Below, in pieces: positions 27,601 through 38,296 of a DNA stretch of 40,000 bases. This stretch comes from Glandiceps talaboti (taxonomy: Eukaryota > Hemichordata > Enteropneusta > Spengelidae): NCBI RefSeq assembly GCF_964340395.1, contig NC_135560.1, forward strand, positions 21,096,675-21,136,674. The letters are read 5' to 3'. The stretch's first letter is position 1; every line of letters starts with the position of its first letter. The position numbers and the translations under genes are program-made. Under the pieces are notes generated by a model. That model saw only the letters and a list, made by a program, of their open reading frames with translations, ran no database searches and was not told the origin of the DNA.

Positions 27601-29837
27601 GTGTCTAGTAACTATTGTACATGTGTGTAATCCACGTTATAAACACCAGGACTTAGCATGGCTTACATCTCTATCACTACCCTTACCAATAGTTTATAAT
27701 CAAATCATTTCGCCTTCCTAGTCCCCTGTCGTCTCATTAGATAGTAGCTTTTATAAACCAGACAGAATTCAAGCTATTTGTTCGCAAATTACGTCAAAGC
27801 CCATATGTTGTCAGAAATACAGAAAAATGACATTACTAGTAATTCTAAGAGCAATATTAGTTATACGTTGTCATCGTGTCCGTTTTAAGAGCTTCGCAGA
27901 AGAGTGAATATAGAGTCACGGTCCGACATAGGACCTCATAAAATGATTTCGCCATGTCACGAATGCAGAGCAGGGCCTTGAAAACAAAATGGTTGGTTAG
28001 GGGCTCGTCATCTTTTGTACAGGGTTTCGCAGTGACAAAAAGGGTAGAAAGCTGGAAAGTTTGCCTGTCAAATCAGTACAAAGAAAATTAGCAGAAGGTG
28101 TAACAACACCGTGGTTTGAATCCAAATAAATGGAACTGCCAGACAGCGAGAGAAACTTTGGCACCTCATAGTGAATGGTATTCTACTTCACACATTGTAC
28201 TGGCTCGCTCCAAGTTGATTCCTTTTACTAAATCTCCATTCTTCAAAGTTGACTCTTGTGCCGTTGAACAATACACCACAATGGCGAATTAACGAATTAG
28301 GCGGGGTAGTTATGGAATAAAAACTTATCAGGACAATTTTGGTTCTTTCCCATCACCCCAGGCTCCAAGTTGGGGGAGGGCTTTTAAGGCTTGGAAAAAT
28401 ACGAACAAAAAAGAAAGCCGTGATAGTTCGCGCCGTGTGTCCAGAACAGACGTATTCGTGTACCTCCTGTAACGTGGAGTCGCGGAGTGTCTTCTTCGAG
28501 ATAGAAAACAAAGACAACAGAAAGAAAATAAACCGGTGAGAGACGTCGTTAGTTTGAAGTAAAGTAAAAAAAAAACTGTCCAATGCAGTATGAAATTCCA
28601 CGAATCGGGCATTGAGAATAATACATTTTGCAGGACATTTTTCCTGTTCTGTTTACCAGGTGAATGTATTTGTTAACGATAACCAAGGACTATCATTTAA
28701 ACCATGACTCAGAGACTCGCTACTCCTAAAGACTTTCAGGTTTCATGACAACAGCGGTGACTAGCTGTTATTTTCTTCACTGTTAATTTTCCTATGTGTC
28801 TTCAAGGACTTCTAAGACCAGATCATTATACACGTGCAATTGCAGAAAATATAGAATCAAGATTAGAAATTTTATGAAGACGACGAATAAAACAAGCTTA
28901 GCCTGTGATGTTATCGATAATTTTTACAAATTTTCAGAGTAAAAAAAAACACTATTCGATCACATAATCAAAGATGCTACAGTTCATATTAGCTCACTTC
29001 TAACACATTTCTGCCATAACGTTCAACGTTTTGAGAAAGTAAACGTGGAGTTGAGGAATAACGTCCCCATTAAATAAGATGTACCGGTCATGCCAACAAT
29101 TGTGATAATTCTTAGGCCGATAAGTTCTAGAGTTTGAGTAACGAATTATATGGTCGAACCGTTCACAGATTTGACCTATAATAATCACATGATTATGGGG
29201 GTAAAATATTCCCGTCAAATCTTTAAATTAATACAAAGGGTTTTTGTTGAACGTCGTCAACAGATATCCACAATTCTAAACGCAAATAATCAAAGAAGGG
29301 TACATTCTGAAGATGACTACTGTAACAAGCTAAGTGACTTTGGGATTTTTTTCACTCACTAAAGCAATTTTCAACATTTTCATCCCCTCTGGTTACTTTA
29401 TATGTTGCATCCTGTAGAGAAACCACAAAGGAAGAATCCGTTTCAGTTTTGTGAAAAGAACCGAGGCATAGAATCGATCTTTTCAATGTCCCGTCACCAC
29501 AATACCTAAATAGTAAATTTCAAAAATACCGACTAAAACACCACACGTTTAAAAAATAATCCCCTTGAAGCGAAATTTTGTGTTTTGTGTTCTTTAGAGT
29601 ACGTGTGAAATCTTCTTCTTTTTTTAAATATCATATGATGGCGAAAACTCGCTTTGGAGTTATACAAATATAATGGGAACCGATCCTATGAACTTAAAAC
29701 ATATTACCTAGCTTAATACACGTAACATGTTTCGTACAGGTTAAAATTGCATCGTTGATTACCATGATATATGTCGCAGATGTTTAGTATGGACACGGCA
29801 AATGTCAAGTAGTCGACCAGGGTTCAAATCACCTTAC
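24641..29837. other. Long non-coding stretch, nothing firm recognised
   Basis: About 5.2 kb of AT-rich DNA. Two GC-richer patches stand out: about 27320-27470 and 28330-28520. The latter is open in three overlapping frames of 66-94 codons (28328-28612, both strands) without any domain. A GGGTTCAAATC at 29829 resembles a tRNA B box, but no tRNA fold is evident. Confidence 0.45.
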
Positions 29838-30172
29838 TTTATATAACGATTCCACCTATGGTGTGTATATGAAATTCTAATTTGAAATTCACTGGCGCTG
29901 TTACTGAAATGTTTAGAAGTTCGGCGTACAAAACCATTTATTTTAAATTTCACTAAAAAACATTTATATTCTTACAGTCTACAGCATGGAAGAATTGTCA
30001 GTAAATGTATTTATAACGATTCCACCTATAGTGTGCATATGAAATTCTAACTAACTTGAAATTCACTGGCGCAGTTACTGAACTGTTTCAAACATTCGGT
30101 GTACATAATCATTCATTTTCGCTTTTAAAAAATCACATTTTATAGTCTACAGCAATGTCAGTACATGTATTT
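29838..30172. repeat. Direct tandem duplication of about 165-170 bp
   Basis: Unit 1 (about 29838-30008) and unit 2 (about 30009-30172) share TATAACGATTCCACCTAT, ATATGAAATTCTAA, TTGAAATTCACTGGCGC, GTTACTGAA and GTCTACAGCA near the end, in the same order, with substitutions and small indels between. Both contain a long AT-rich centre without coding potential. Confidence 0.88.
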
Positions 30173-32327
30173 GGGTTAGTTAGTTAGTTTCAATAAATCG
30201 AGGCAGAACGGAATGTGTTGTGAAGTCCGTCGTACTGTTGCTTCCAAATTTTGCATTCAAGCAGTAGACTTGAACCTTATTTGCCATCAAAAAGATCCCC
30301 AAACAAAGATTGTGTGACTTTAGTGCCAATGAGACGCTTTAGGCTTAAGCGTAATGAGAATACGGTGTACTGAGAGCACTCTGAAGGCTTGCAACTTACA
30401 CTAGGATGAGTGGACGTGGAACGCGCACCGTTAGCAGAATGGCAAGGCAGCTTTTCTAAAACTCCGCTGTGTTGAGCGAACTACATGATGATTTTCTAAT
30501 ATATTTTCTTATTATTTTGTAGGTTTATGTCATTGTATAGAGAGAGAAAGCATGTTACATGTACCTAGTATTTTTTTTCACTCTGACTAATTTCTAGTCA
30601 TGTCATCTGTCTTACCTATCTAGCTGAATCGTCAAGTTCACCTGCGTTGTCTGCCACGCACTGCTTTATATCAATTTGAACTCCGGGTGATTCCGGCTTG
30701 AATTTATTGCTTCAAGTAATGAGCAGGGGCAGTGAAATGAAAGGCTGTTCGGTAATATAGCTTTTACACAATAGTTCACCCGAGAACCAAACATACCACG
30801 TTTAACGATTCACTTATGAAAAATCCCTAGTGGAAATCCAATCTCAATGAATGAATGGGCGTACAGTTACGGTGCATCAGCCCTCGAGGCCCCTATGTCA
30901 ACGAGAATTAAATGATAACATAAATGAACAAACGAATCTGACATCGGTTATAGATGATTCCACGTTTCAACATATACTACAACCGTACCTATTGCGAAGA
31001 AATAACCAAACATCAATTTTCCAGACTGATGAAATGCAAATTAGAAAACAAAAAGAAAAAAGCTTTCCGATTTAGTAACACGGTGTCGTCTTGGTAATCT
31101 AACTTATTTTCTGGTCGGAAATGTTTTGGTTTTGCGTTTTCTTTCTTTAATTCAGCGGATTAAGTACATGATGAACAAATTTCGGTCAATTGCACGTGCA
31201 AGTTCTTGTGCGAATATTTCCAGGTTTTATCTATGAACTCCTCAATACATAAACCCCAATTCTATTAATGATGATTGGGTTGTGTTTAAGTGCTGAGTTA
31301 ACTACCAATGAATACCGTAATTCCACTGATGAACTATAATGTAAGACAACATATTGAATTAATATGCTTCAAAATAGTAACGGCGACAGAGTGCTTGAAT
31401 TATGATACAATATTCTCCGAGTCTCAGGTTGAAGAATATGAAAAGTCATCAGGTACCTTTAATCTTGATTCAAAATAAGCAATACACACGATCACATAAA
31501 CATCGGACTAAAGGTCGAGTGACCTCCATCTTTGTGTCCAATTTCAAGTAGCAATCAGCCAAACTCTGCGTTTTCAAATGTTCTGTTTGACTAGCGTGTA
31601 TTTCAAACACTCTTGCTATTATCTGTTTCACACGATTACTAAAACTGATAAAGGTAAACAAATAAATTGAAGTTCACATTCATACCTGTGCAGTCATCAA
31701 ACGTACATAGTCACACAATTTTCAAGTTGTTAGTAACTGTTGTCATCGCTATAGAAAATGCAATGACAAAACCATAAATACATACCACAAAAAAAAACAG
31801 ATTATATCTTTTTACATCATGTATATTTATTCTTGAAAATATGGCAAATTTATATAAATTAAAGTTGGGATGAATTGCATCATGGGGCAATCATATGAAC
31901 AAAGACATAAAATCTCTTTTCAGAATAAAAGAGGAGGAGGATGCAAACAGTAATAAGTTAGAAAGCTGGCAACCAACGCGGGTCCTAATTACTTGTAATT
32001 GAGAACCGCTCCATTCACCTGATTGTCTGTTTGTTTCAGAAACTAACGTCCAAACAGTTTATAAACAGGAAATGCTGACTAGAACAATACCAACACCTGA
32101 CTCGTCAGACGGTTTGATGTATTTTGGTCTAACATTTGCCAAGAAATGAAAAAAAAAACACTGAGTAAGATGCAATATCAATTGCAAGCTGTAATACTCA
32201 AGCATTGTTTGCTTATAAAAGGTGTTGTTATTTTTTTTAAGGATACGGTAAATTTACAACGTATTAGCTGTTCACATTTTCGCAACGTGATTGCATTCTA
32301 GCATTGGCGTACACATTTTGACGTTTT
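30173..32327. other. Non-coding DNA 3' of FoxQ2
   Basis: AT-rich sequence with short chance frames only (30851-31075 plus, 31470-31661 minus). A minus-strand AATAAA at 31826-31831 is an alternative end for the FoxQ2 transcript. Confidence 0.5.
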
Positions 32328-32333
32328 TTTAAT
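32328..32333 (-). terminator. Candidate polyadenylation signal ATTAAA for FoxQ2
   Basis: ATTAAA on the minus strand is the first polyadenylation-type hexamer after the FoxQ2 stop codon, giving a 3' UTR of about 430 nt. A short GU-containing stretch follows about 15 nt further on. The first canonical AATAAA on this strand is at 31826-31831 (3' UTR about 940 nt) and is the alternative. Confidence 0.3.
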
Positions 32334-32766
32334 GAAATCAGCATTTTCTACATCTAGAATTAACTTACTATAAAACAAATAAACTGAATGATGTACAGTT
32401 TTGATAAAAGAGTACGGTTTGTATAAGGGAAACATTAACAGTAAGCTTGGTTTCCGTAACACCAAGCATGAATTTCAAGCTCTAGTCAATTAGACTCAGG
32501 GTCGTAAAACTTCGAGAGATCTTTAAAAGTCATGAGAATCGGTTGTTTTGTCCAAGGAAAAACCAGTTGAATTGCAACTAGAACACTAAGGTAAATCGTT
32601 TGATAGTTTCTACGAGTACCTTACATTATATAAAGTTCGATACCTTCTAAGTACACATCACGAGTACGGTGGATTTCTCTCTCTCTCTCAAGCCACAAGT
32701 TCAAACACGGACCAACGATGAAATATCACCTAATCTCCAATCATTCACATGAGTCAAAAAGAAAAG

Positions 32767-34047
32767 TTACGATTCTACCTTCAAATTTTTGCTGTATGAT
32801 TTCGCCATAATCTTTGAGAAAGTTTCTTGCCATTGTTGCACCGCGTCCATACCGGCTGATGGTGTCGGCGTACCGTAGGGAATGGGTGTGATACCGGTAG
32901 AAAAGGTAGTACGCGTTGACGGTGTAACAATGCTCCAAGCACTGCCAACGTTGCCTGGCCATCCGCCTGTTCTTGATGGTGCCGGTGTTGTCCATACACC
33001 GCGTGATCCTGTTTCTAACAAACTGCGCGAATTCAAGGCAGGGGGCGAATGAGAAATAAGTGTTTCTGTGTGTCGTAAGCAGATAGATCTAGCCTCAGAT
33101 TCCGGTGTTAAAGTTGCGACTCGTTCCTTCATGTCTTCCGTACTGTTCATTTGTCTGTTTTCTTCATGTAGACCTTCATTTAGGTGCTCGGGGAGGTCTG
33201 TACTACAGTTGGACGAATTCTCAATCGACTTTTCAATGTCGTCTCTTTCCGGTGCTAACAAGCTCTCGACGTCAAATTGTCTTTTCTTAGTCGGCAGAAG
33301 TTGGTTGCCTACGGTCGGAGAAGTACTACTACCGTGGGGAGAGGCTATCATATCAGAGTGCATATTAAATGCTTGGTTTGACCAGTTCAGTGGTGTGACA
33401 GTAGTTGGTGGAGGACTGGGGCTATCTTCATCGTCAGGAACGCTCAGTCCCATGTGTTTTCTCACCTTCCGCTGGGCTCTGCGCCGCCTGAAGTCTCCCT
33501 TCTGAAAGTCGTCAACGTTGGCGGGATGGATTGCCCAGTAATGTCCTTTTCCGTTCGCACTCCTTCCCGATTTGATGAAGCAGTCATTGAGAGAGAGGTT
33601 GTGACGGATGCTGTTTCTCCATCCAGGTCCTCTAGTACGGAAGTACGCATAGTTATCAAGTATATATTGATAAATGTCACTCAAAACCAATTTCTTGTCT
33701 TTAGCACCCAATATGGCCATAGCTATAAGTCCTATGTAACTGTGATTCGGCTTGGGTTCTTCGTGGATCAGTCTTGCTCTGGGGTCGACTTTGTTGAACG
33801 CCATAAGCGCAGAGAAGGTATCGGCGCCATGAGGATGGTGATGAAGATACGGGGAAAGTCCATGGGCTGTCGACATACCCGGAATGCTGTAACGAAAACG
33901 ACTATTAAAACCGTACATTTGTGCTCGGTGATACTCAAATGCTGCTTGAGTCATTCCTGCTGCATTACCCCATGTCGTATACATCGCTGGCTGATCAGAA
34001 ATTTTAAAGCCGTATGGTACCATACTAGTATTGCTCGTTGTGCACAT
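32767..34047 (-). CDS. foxQ2: FoxQ2-class forkhead transcription factor, complete intronless gene
   Basis: This 426-residue protein is a nuclear sequence-specific DNA-binding regulator. The forkhead (winged-helix) domain spans about residues 97-197. It opens with KPNHSYIGLIAMAI, carries the recognition helix WRNSIRHNLSLNDCF at 143-157, then the wing GKGHYWAIHP and a basic tail RRRRAQRKVRK (187-197) that probably doubles as a nuclear localisation signal. KPNHSYI in place of the usual KPPYSYI, and the DFxKGDFRRR ending, point to the FoxQ2 class. After the domain come an acidic/proline stretch (about 204-214) and an EH1-like motif QFDVESLLAP (257-266), expected to bind Groucho/TLE. The last 40 residues hold an amphipathic-looking segment. 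The start is well supported: ACC precedes the ATG, and an in-frame TAG lies at 34060-34062. No intron interrupts the frame, as in many FoxQ2 genes. In other animals FoxQ2 patterns the anterior/apical neuroectoderm and is restricted by Wnt signalling. The class assignment is by eye and needs a tree. Confidence 0.93.
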   Translation of the reverse strand: MCTTSNTSMVPYGFKISDQPAMYTTWGNAAGMTQAAFEYHRAQMYGFNSRFRYSIPGMSTAHGLSPYLHHHPHGADTFSALMAFNKVDPRARLIHEEPKPNHSYIGLIAMAILGAKDKKLVLSDIYQYILDNYAYFRTRGPGWRNSIRHNLSLNDCFIKSGRSANGKGHYWAIHPANVDDFQKGDFRRRRAQRKVRKHMGLSVPDDEDSPSPPPTTVTPLNWSNQAFNMHSDMIASPHGSSTSPTVGNQLLPTKKRQFDVESLLAPERDDIEKSIENSSNCSTDLPEHLNEGLHEENRQMNSTEDMKERVATLTPESEARSICLRHTETLISHSPPALNSRSLLETGSRGVWTTPAPSRTGGWPGNVGSAWSIVTPSTRTTFSTGITPIPYGTPTPSAGMDAVQQWQETFSKIMAKSYSKNLKVES

Positions 34048-34173
34048 GGTCAGAGTTGACTACCGTCTTGGTTGATCACAGAGTTAGCACAACAGCACTT
34101 CTGTTTCTGTGATTTGTATGTTGTTGAAAGTAAAAGGTAGGAGTGGTGTCGTTCACATTGTACACACCCTCTT

Positions 34174-34217
34174 ACGACGTCGTTTTGAGAGACCATCATT
34201 CTCTCCAATCTGATTGG
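34174..34217. promoter_or_regulatory. Proximal CCAAT palindrome and GACGTC palindrome upstream of FoxQ2
   Basis: Two inverted CCAAT boxes (34205-34209 and 34213-34217) form the near-palindrome CCAATCTGATTGG. About 20 bases closer to the gene, 34174-34183 is the perfect palindrome ACGACGTCGT, whose core resembles CREB/ATF half-sites. Both lie 130-170 bases upstream of the ATG. They are therefore either proximal promoter elements or, if the TATA candidate near 34395 is used, part of the 5' leader. Confidence 0.35.
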
Positions 34218-34390
34218 TTCGCTTCATGACGATATTCATATTCAAATTTTTTCATGAGCTAAAATTCTGCAACTGAGCATGTATGTTTGTTTTGCATTGT
34301 TTATCAATTATGACCGAGTTGACGGCAACCACCTGCAGAGGATTTTGACGTATGTGTGTCCTTGGTTTTATTTCGATTTCCAATGAACTG

Positions 34391-34399
34391 CCTTATATA
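34391..34399 (-). promoter_or_regulatory. Candidate TATA box for the FoxQ2 gene
   Basis: Read on the minus strand this is TATATAAGG, about 345 bases upstream of the FoxQ2 ATG. A start site 25-30 bases downstream (near 34365) would give a 5' leader of roughly 320 nt. It is the best TATA match on this strand close to the gene. Many developmental genes lack a TATA box, so the site may be fortuitous. Confidence 0.35.
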
Positions 34400-34599
34400 A
34401 TATCGTGAGAAACGCTAGTTCGCCTGTGGTCGCAGCATTTTTAGAGCCGTATGTCTGTAGTTGAGTACAGTTCCGTACATAATTACACATCGTGTGAACT
34501 GTTTCCCAACCTACCAACAACAACCATTTGTTTTTTACTATCTATTCATTGAACAAGCACAAACTAACAAGTTTGAGGAACAATAAGCAGTAATGTTTT

Positions 34600-34820
34600 T
34601 GTGTTTGCTAATTATTTCACCCTAATTGGCGCTAATTGCTCGTCACTCTCCCCTTGCAATTAAACTGCCCAGAGTTCGCGCCTGTCAATCACTTTGAGTG
34701 ACGGATTTCTATTGGTTAACAATGACGATTAAATCCTGTATTGTTTGCTTATCACACATAGGTTTGAATGGGCTGTATTATAAAGGGGAGGTACGACAGC
34801 TCGTTTCAAGTGCGTATTTT
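34600..34820. promoter_or_regulatory. Putative cis-regulatory cluster upstream of FoxQ2 with an opposite-facing TATA box
   Basis: Within about 220 bases there are three closely spaced TAATT cores (34607-34614, 34621-34628, 34631-34638) and a further AATTA core in CAATTAA (34657-34663). There is also a perfect PBX-MEIS/PREP decamer, TGATTGACAG on the minus strand (34682-34691), an inverted CCAAT box (34711-34715), a forkhead-like TGTTTGC (34742-34748) and TATAAA on the plus strand (34779-34784). The cluster sits 550-770 bases upstream of the FoxQ2 ATG. The plus-strand TATA would fire away from FoxQ2 with a start near 34809, but no convincing coding frame follows it. Site matches are by eye; function is inferred. 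Confidence 0.35.
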
Positions 34821-36539
34821 CCTTTCATCCAATCTAAACAGATTATCAACGGCTGTTTGAACTCGGCTTCTGTCTAAACGCCCATTTTTGATGTTATCAC
34901 ATCTCTCGTAAATATTGGAAAGCGATATGGTGAGAAAGTGTGGCCCAACCCGCTTCTTTACAAATATTATATCACACTAAAAAACAAAAGAAGTCTGAGA
35001 GTAGGTAGGTACGGGAAAAAAATTCTCCTAAAAAAATTGCGTCACGTGATACATGCGTAGGAAATGGCAACAGCACCCAACAACATAATTACTGTTGATG
35101 ATTTGGCTGTTTCGTCGACAAGCTAAATTTAATTTGAAGAAAGCATGATGAAAACAGTTATGTCTAAATAGCCGTTTGTTCAAGATGAATGTGGTCCGAC
35201 TGGTCGGCGCCGAGAAAGTTCCTCGGTGTCAGGTTTACTGTCCGTGGTCGTTAGCGACGGAATGACCCATCTGGTTGTAAGCGGAGCGAAGTTGATTCGT
35301 GTTTCTTTCACTCATTACTCGAATTTCGTTCCTTTAATCTCCGGTGTTACTCAGGTGGGAGTCAATGTGGGCCCTTTTATTATCAACCAAGTTGTCTTTG
35401 CTTTTTAAACACAGCTTTCTTCTCTGCCTTGATCAGAGCCTTTGTATATTTTCTTTCAAAAGCTGAGAGACCTCATGAAAAGAGAAGAAAACAGCTTAAA
35501 CAAGCATATAAAAGCACACTGCTTATTAGCAGGTTTCCAAATCGCATTTCGACCATACGACACTGTCTTATTATCCGTACCACCAGCGAAGGGTGATACT
35601 GCTGCTTAAGATTGTTCGACTTAATTACTCTGTGTGATGATTTCTTTACACCTAAATATTATGTTTGAGGATAAAGACGACACGGGAATAACGCTTGAGG
35701 GCGGCTTGATAAGGCATGAAGTCGCACGGAACACACACAGAGACAGTACCCAGGGGGCTTTGGGGTCGAACGATTTCGAAGCTAGATTTTAAATGTCGCA
35801 AGCCTCAAAACGTAGAATCCTTTAAGTCTCCACGCTGATCAGGGTATTTTGCTCTTCACTCACGCTTTTTGACTTGCCGCGTCTATTTCTTTTATGACGG
35901 GAATCAGTACGAAAAGCTGATTCGGAACCGCTATTTTTATCTGATTCGGCTACAACAGGAATACATGTATCAATAGCTAGCGATAATCCGTTGTAAATCC
36001 GACTAACTAGCAACCTAAGAGTGGCCTCGTTGTACCTAATTAACATTGTTGTTTAATAAGGCCGAAAATCGAATTACCTATAATTATGATCTCAGCACTA
36101 TTCAGCTAAAGAGAGTTGGTACATCTATTTTTTTCTTACATATCTTTCCTATTTCCTCCAAGACTTTACACTAATCCCACTTCATCCTCCTCATTTCTCC
36201 AAGATTACTTTCGTTTTGAAAATACGGAAATTCGATTCCCTTTTCCGAGGATATTATCCTCGTCTGCTTTCCTTAGTATTCTTATAGTCCTTTGTTACTA
36301 TGGAATAATATTTACATCTGTTAGTAACTACACAGATGACGGTGGTGAATCGCTTCTATGACGGACAACACAGAATATCATCATCATCGCGTGTATTTGA
36401 ACATAAAGGTTACATCACTTTCTTTTTGTATTAGTGTATTCCAAATGCAGTGCTCAGCTAAGAAAAGGAACCTCGATATCCCTCTCAACTCAATGCATCC
36501 GGTGCGTATAACTCTGCAAAACAAATAACCAAATTAATA
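34821..36539. other. Upstream flank of FoxQ2 with one weak small open frame
   Basis: No firm gene. The minus frame 35822-36046 starts with ATG and encodes 74 residues with a basic/serine-rich middle (around DSRHKRNRRGKSKS). It has a protein-like composition but no recognisable domain. Two plus frames (35226-35408, GTG start; 36116-36361, TTG start) look like chance. Confidence 0.4.
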
Positions 36540-36657
36540 AACATACATACATACATACATACATACATACATACATACATACATACATACATACATACAT
36601 ACATACATACATACATACATACATACATACATACATACATACATACATACATACATA
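36540..36657. repeat. ACAT tetranucleotide microsatellite, uninterrupted
   Basis: About 29 perfect copies of the ACAT/CATA unit. Confidence 0.98.
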
Positions 36658-37663
36658 CGCAAAAACAGTTAGACGTTATTAGCCTTCGGTAGTTCTATTT
36701 GAATTCTTCATCCTGTGAAATCTATACAACCATCAAACTAAACAATGATGTAGCTTCACCTGGTTTTATTTAATTGATTATTAATTGAATTATTCATCTG
36801 TTTAGCTGTTCATTTATTCAGGGCTTCATTAATGTTTACGTATGTTAGTCAATCAATTTAATGTTATTGTACGTACAATTGTCGCATGTCATGTATTTCC
36901 TAAATGAATTACCAACTCATTAAATTAAATTCATTCGTTCATCATACATTTATTCATTACCTACTTATGTCGAACTTTCGACTCAATATTAAAACAAGCC
37001 TCTCTCCAGTGGTGAGATAGTTTGAATGATGCCTAGCCGACATGATTCACCGGGCTCAGGTATTCGCCCACTGTTATCGGACCTAACGCCAGTATGCTAA
37101 CTCAGAATTTGTAACAATGTCAGTTCATAGCCCTCGGAGTCAGTGGCGTACAGAAAAAGTGACAATTTCTTGAAACAAGAGAAGATAGTGAAAACACGAT
37201 GTCATCGGCGTCTTCGCCGAAATAATTTACGAGACGTCAGTTGTTTTGATTTTTCGCTTTTAATTATGAAGTTACGAATAATTGTCTTTAGATCGTAACT
37301 GTAAATGAATAAGAGTTTATAGTGAGTTTTATAGACATTGCAGTGAAATGATAAAATAATGAATATTTATTTAGAATTGATATTGTCAAATGTTGTATAT
37401 ATGTAAACCTAAAAATAGAAAGTATTTTTTTTAAAAAGACAGCGAAGATTTTAAGTTATGCAACAAACAACATTTATTACTTCTTGATTCAAATGATCAC
37501 ACTCCACTTTGTAGTGACAACACTCGTTTATCATGTCAAAAGCAAGTGAAGAAAGTAAAACAAAATGCTATTTCCTCTTTGTCAAAACCCGAAAAGAAAT
37601 TATTTAATTTATGCAACATGTTTTTTAGAAAAGAGACGAAAAAAATGTATATACAATAAAGTA
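36658..37663. other. Non-coding DNA, nothing recognised
   Basis: AT-rich sequence with many ATTA/TTAAT motifs at about 36760-36960 and no open frame of note. Confidence 0.5.
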
Positions 37664-37712
37664 TGACGTCATTGATTTTATTTATGACGTCATCGATTTA
37701 TCTCTGAAGTCA
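37664..37712. promoter_or_regulatory. Three phased CRE-type sites in a 20/21-bp repeat
   Basis: Two perfect palindromic CRE sites, TGACGTCA, lie at 37664-37671 and 37685-37692, exactly 21 bp apart. A third degenerate site TGAAGTCA follows at 37705-37712, 20 bp further. The flanks also repeat (GATTTTATT and GATTTATCT after the first two). CREB/ATF dimers could bind side by side on the same helix face. The location is about 3.6 kb upstream of FoxQ2; a link to it is unproven. Confidence 0.45.
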
Positions 37713-38296
37713 ATAGTATCGTTTATATCATCACTAATTCTATTAACATGTTTTGGCCTGGCACACAGCTTCCCCATCAATTTTATCATCGAAACTAAAA
37801 AATAGATAGTCGATTCTCTCCTTTTCTTTATTCTATTTCCATATACTTTTCACTTTTTAGTAAATAAAATTGAGAAAATGAGAAAAGCTATTTGTTGTAT
37901 AGAAGTACACGCTTTTTGTTGATTACATGTTTATATACAACGTATTGTGATATTTGACTTTCAATTTGAACAAGCTTTGATTTCAGCAATGTATAACCAG
38001 GCCCTGTCCGCTAATCATATTGCAACATCATCATCGTACCCCTTGTCATCTCCTCACCTCAATCAGAGTAGTTAGGATACTAATTCTGTACTGGATAATC
38101 AAAACTATTGAATGATATAAAGGAATCAATCAATCAATCAATCAGACAGACAAGGTAAGTTACAAAACGTTTAATTGCATGATACAGGTATAGCTTATTG
38201 TGCAGAACATCTGGAAGTGTATCCTTCTATGTCTACAGCTACCTTTCTGCAAATAAATGATAGAATAGTATAGATCATACGCCATTGCAAACTTTA
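37713..38296. other. Non-coding DNA, nothing recognised
   Basis: AT-rich sequence with a short AATC repeat at about 38125-38144, similar in unit to the GATT array at the end of the window. Confidence 0.5.

Noticed and set aside
28328-28612. GC-richer patch open in three overlapping frames
   Set aside because: None of the three frames has a domain or good splice borders. Openness in several frames at once points to composition rather than coding.
29816-29840. tRNA B-box-like GGGTTCAAATC
   Set aside because: No A box at the right distance and no cloverleaf could be drawn, so neither a tRNA gene nor a SINE is supported.
33454-34059. 201-codon plus-strand open frame
   Set aside because: It lies antisense to the FoxQ2 coding region and is a shadow of it. 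No recognisable domain.
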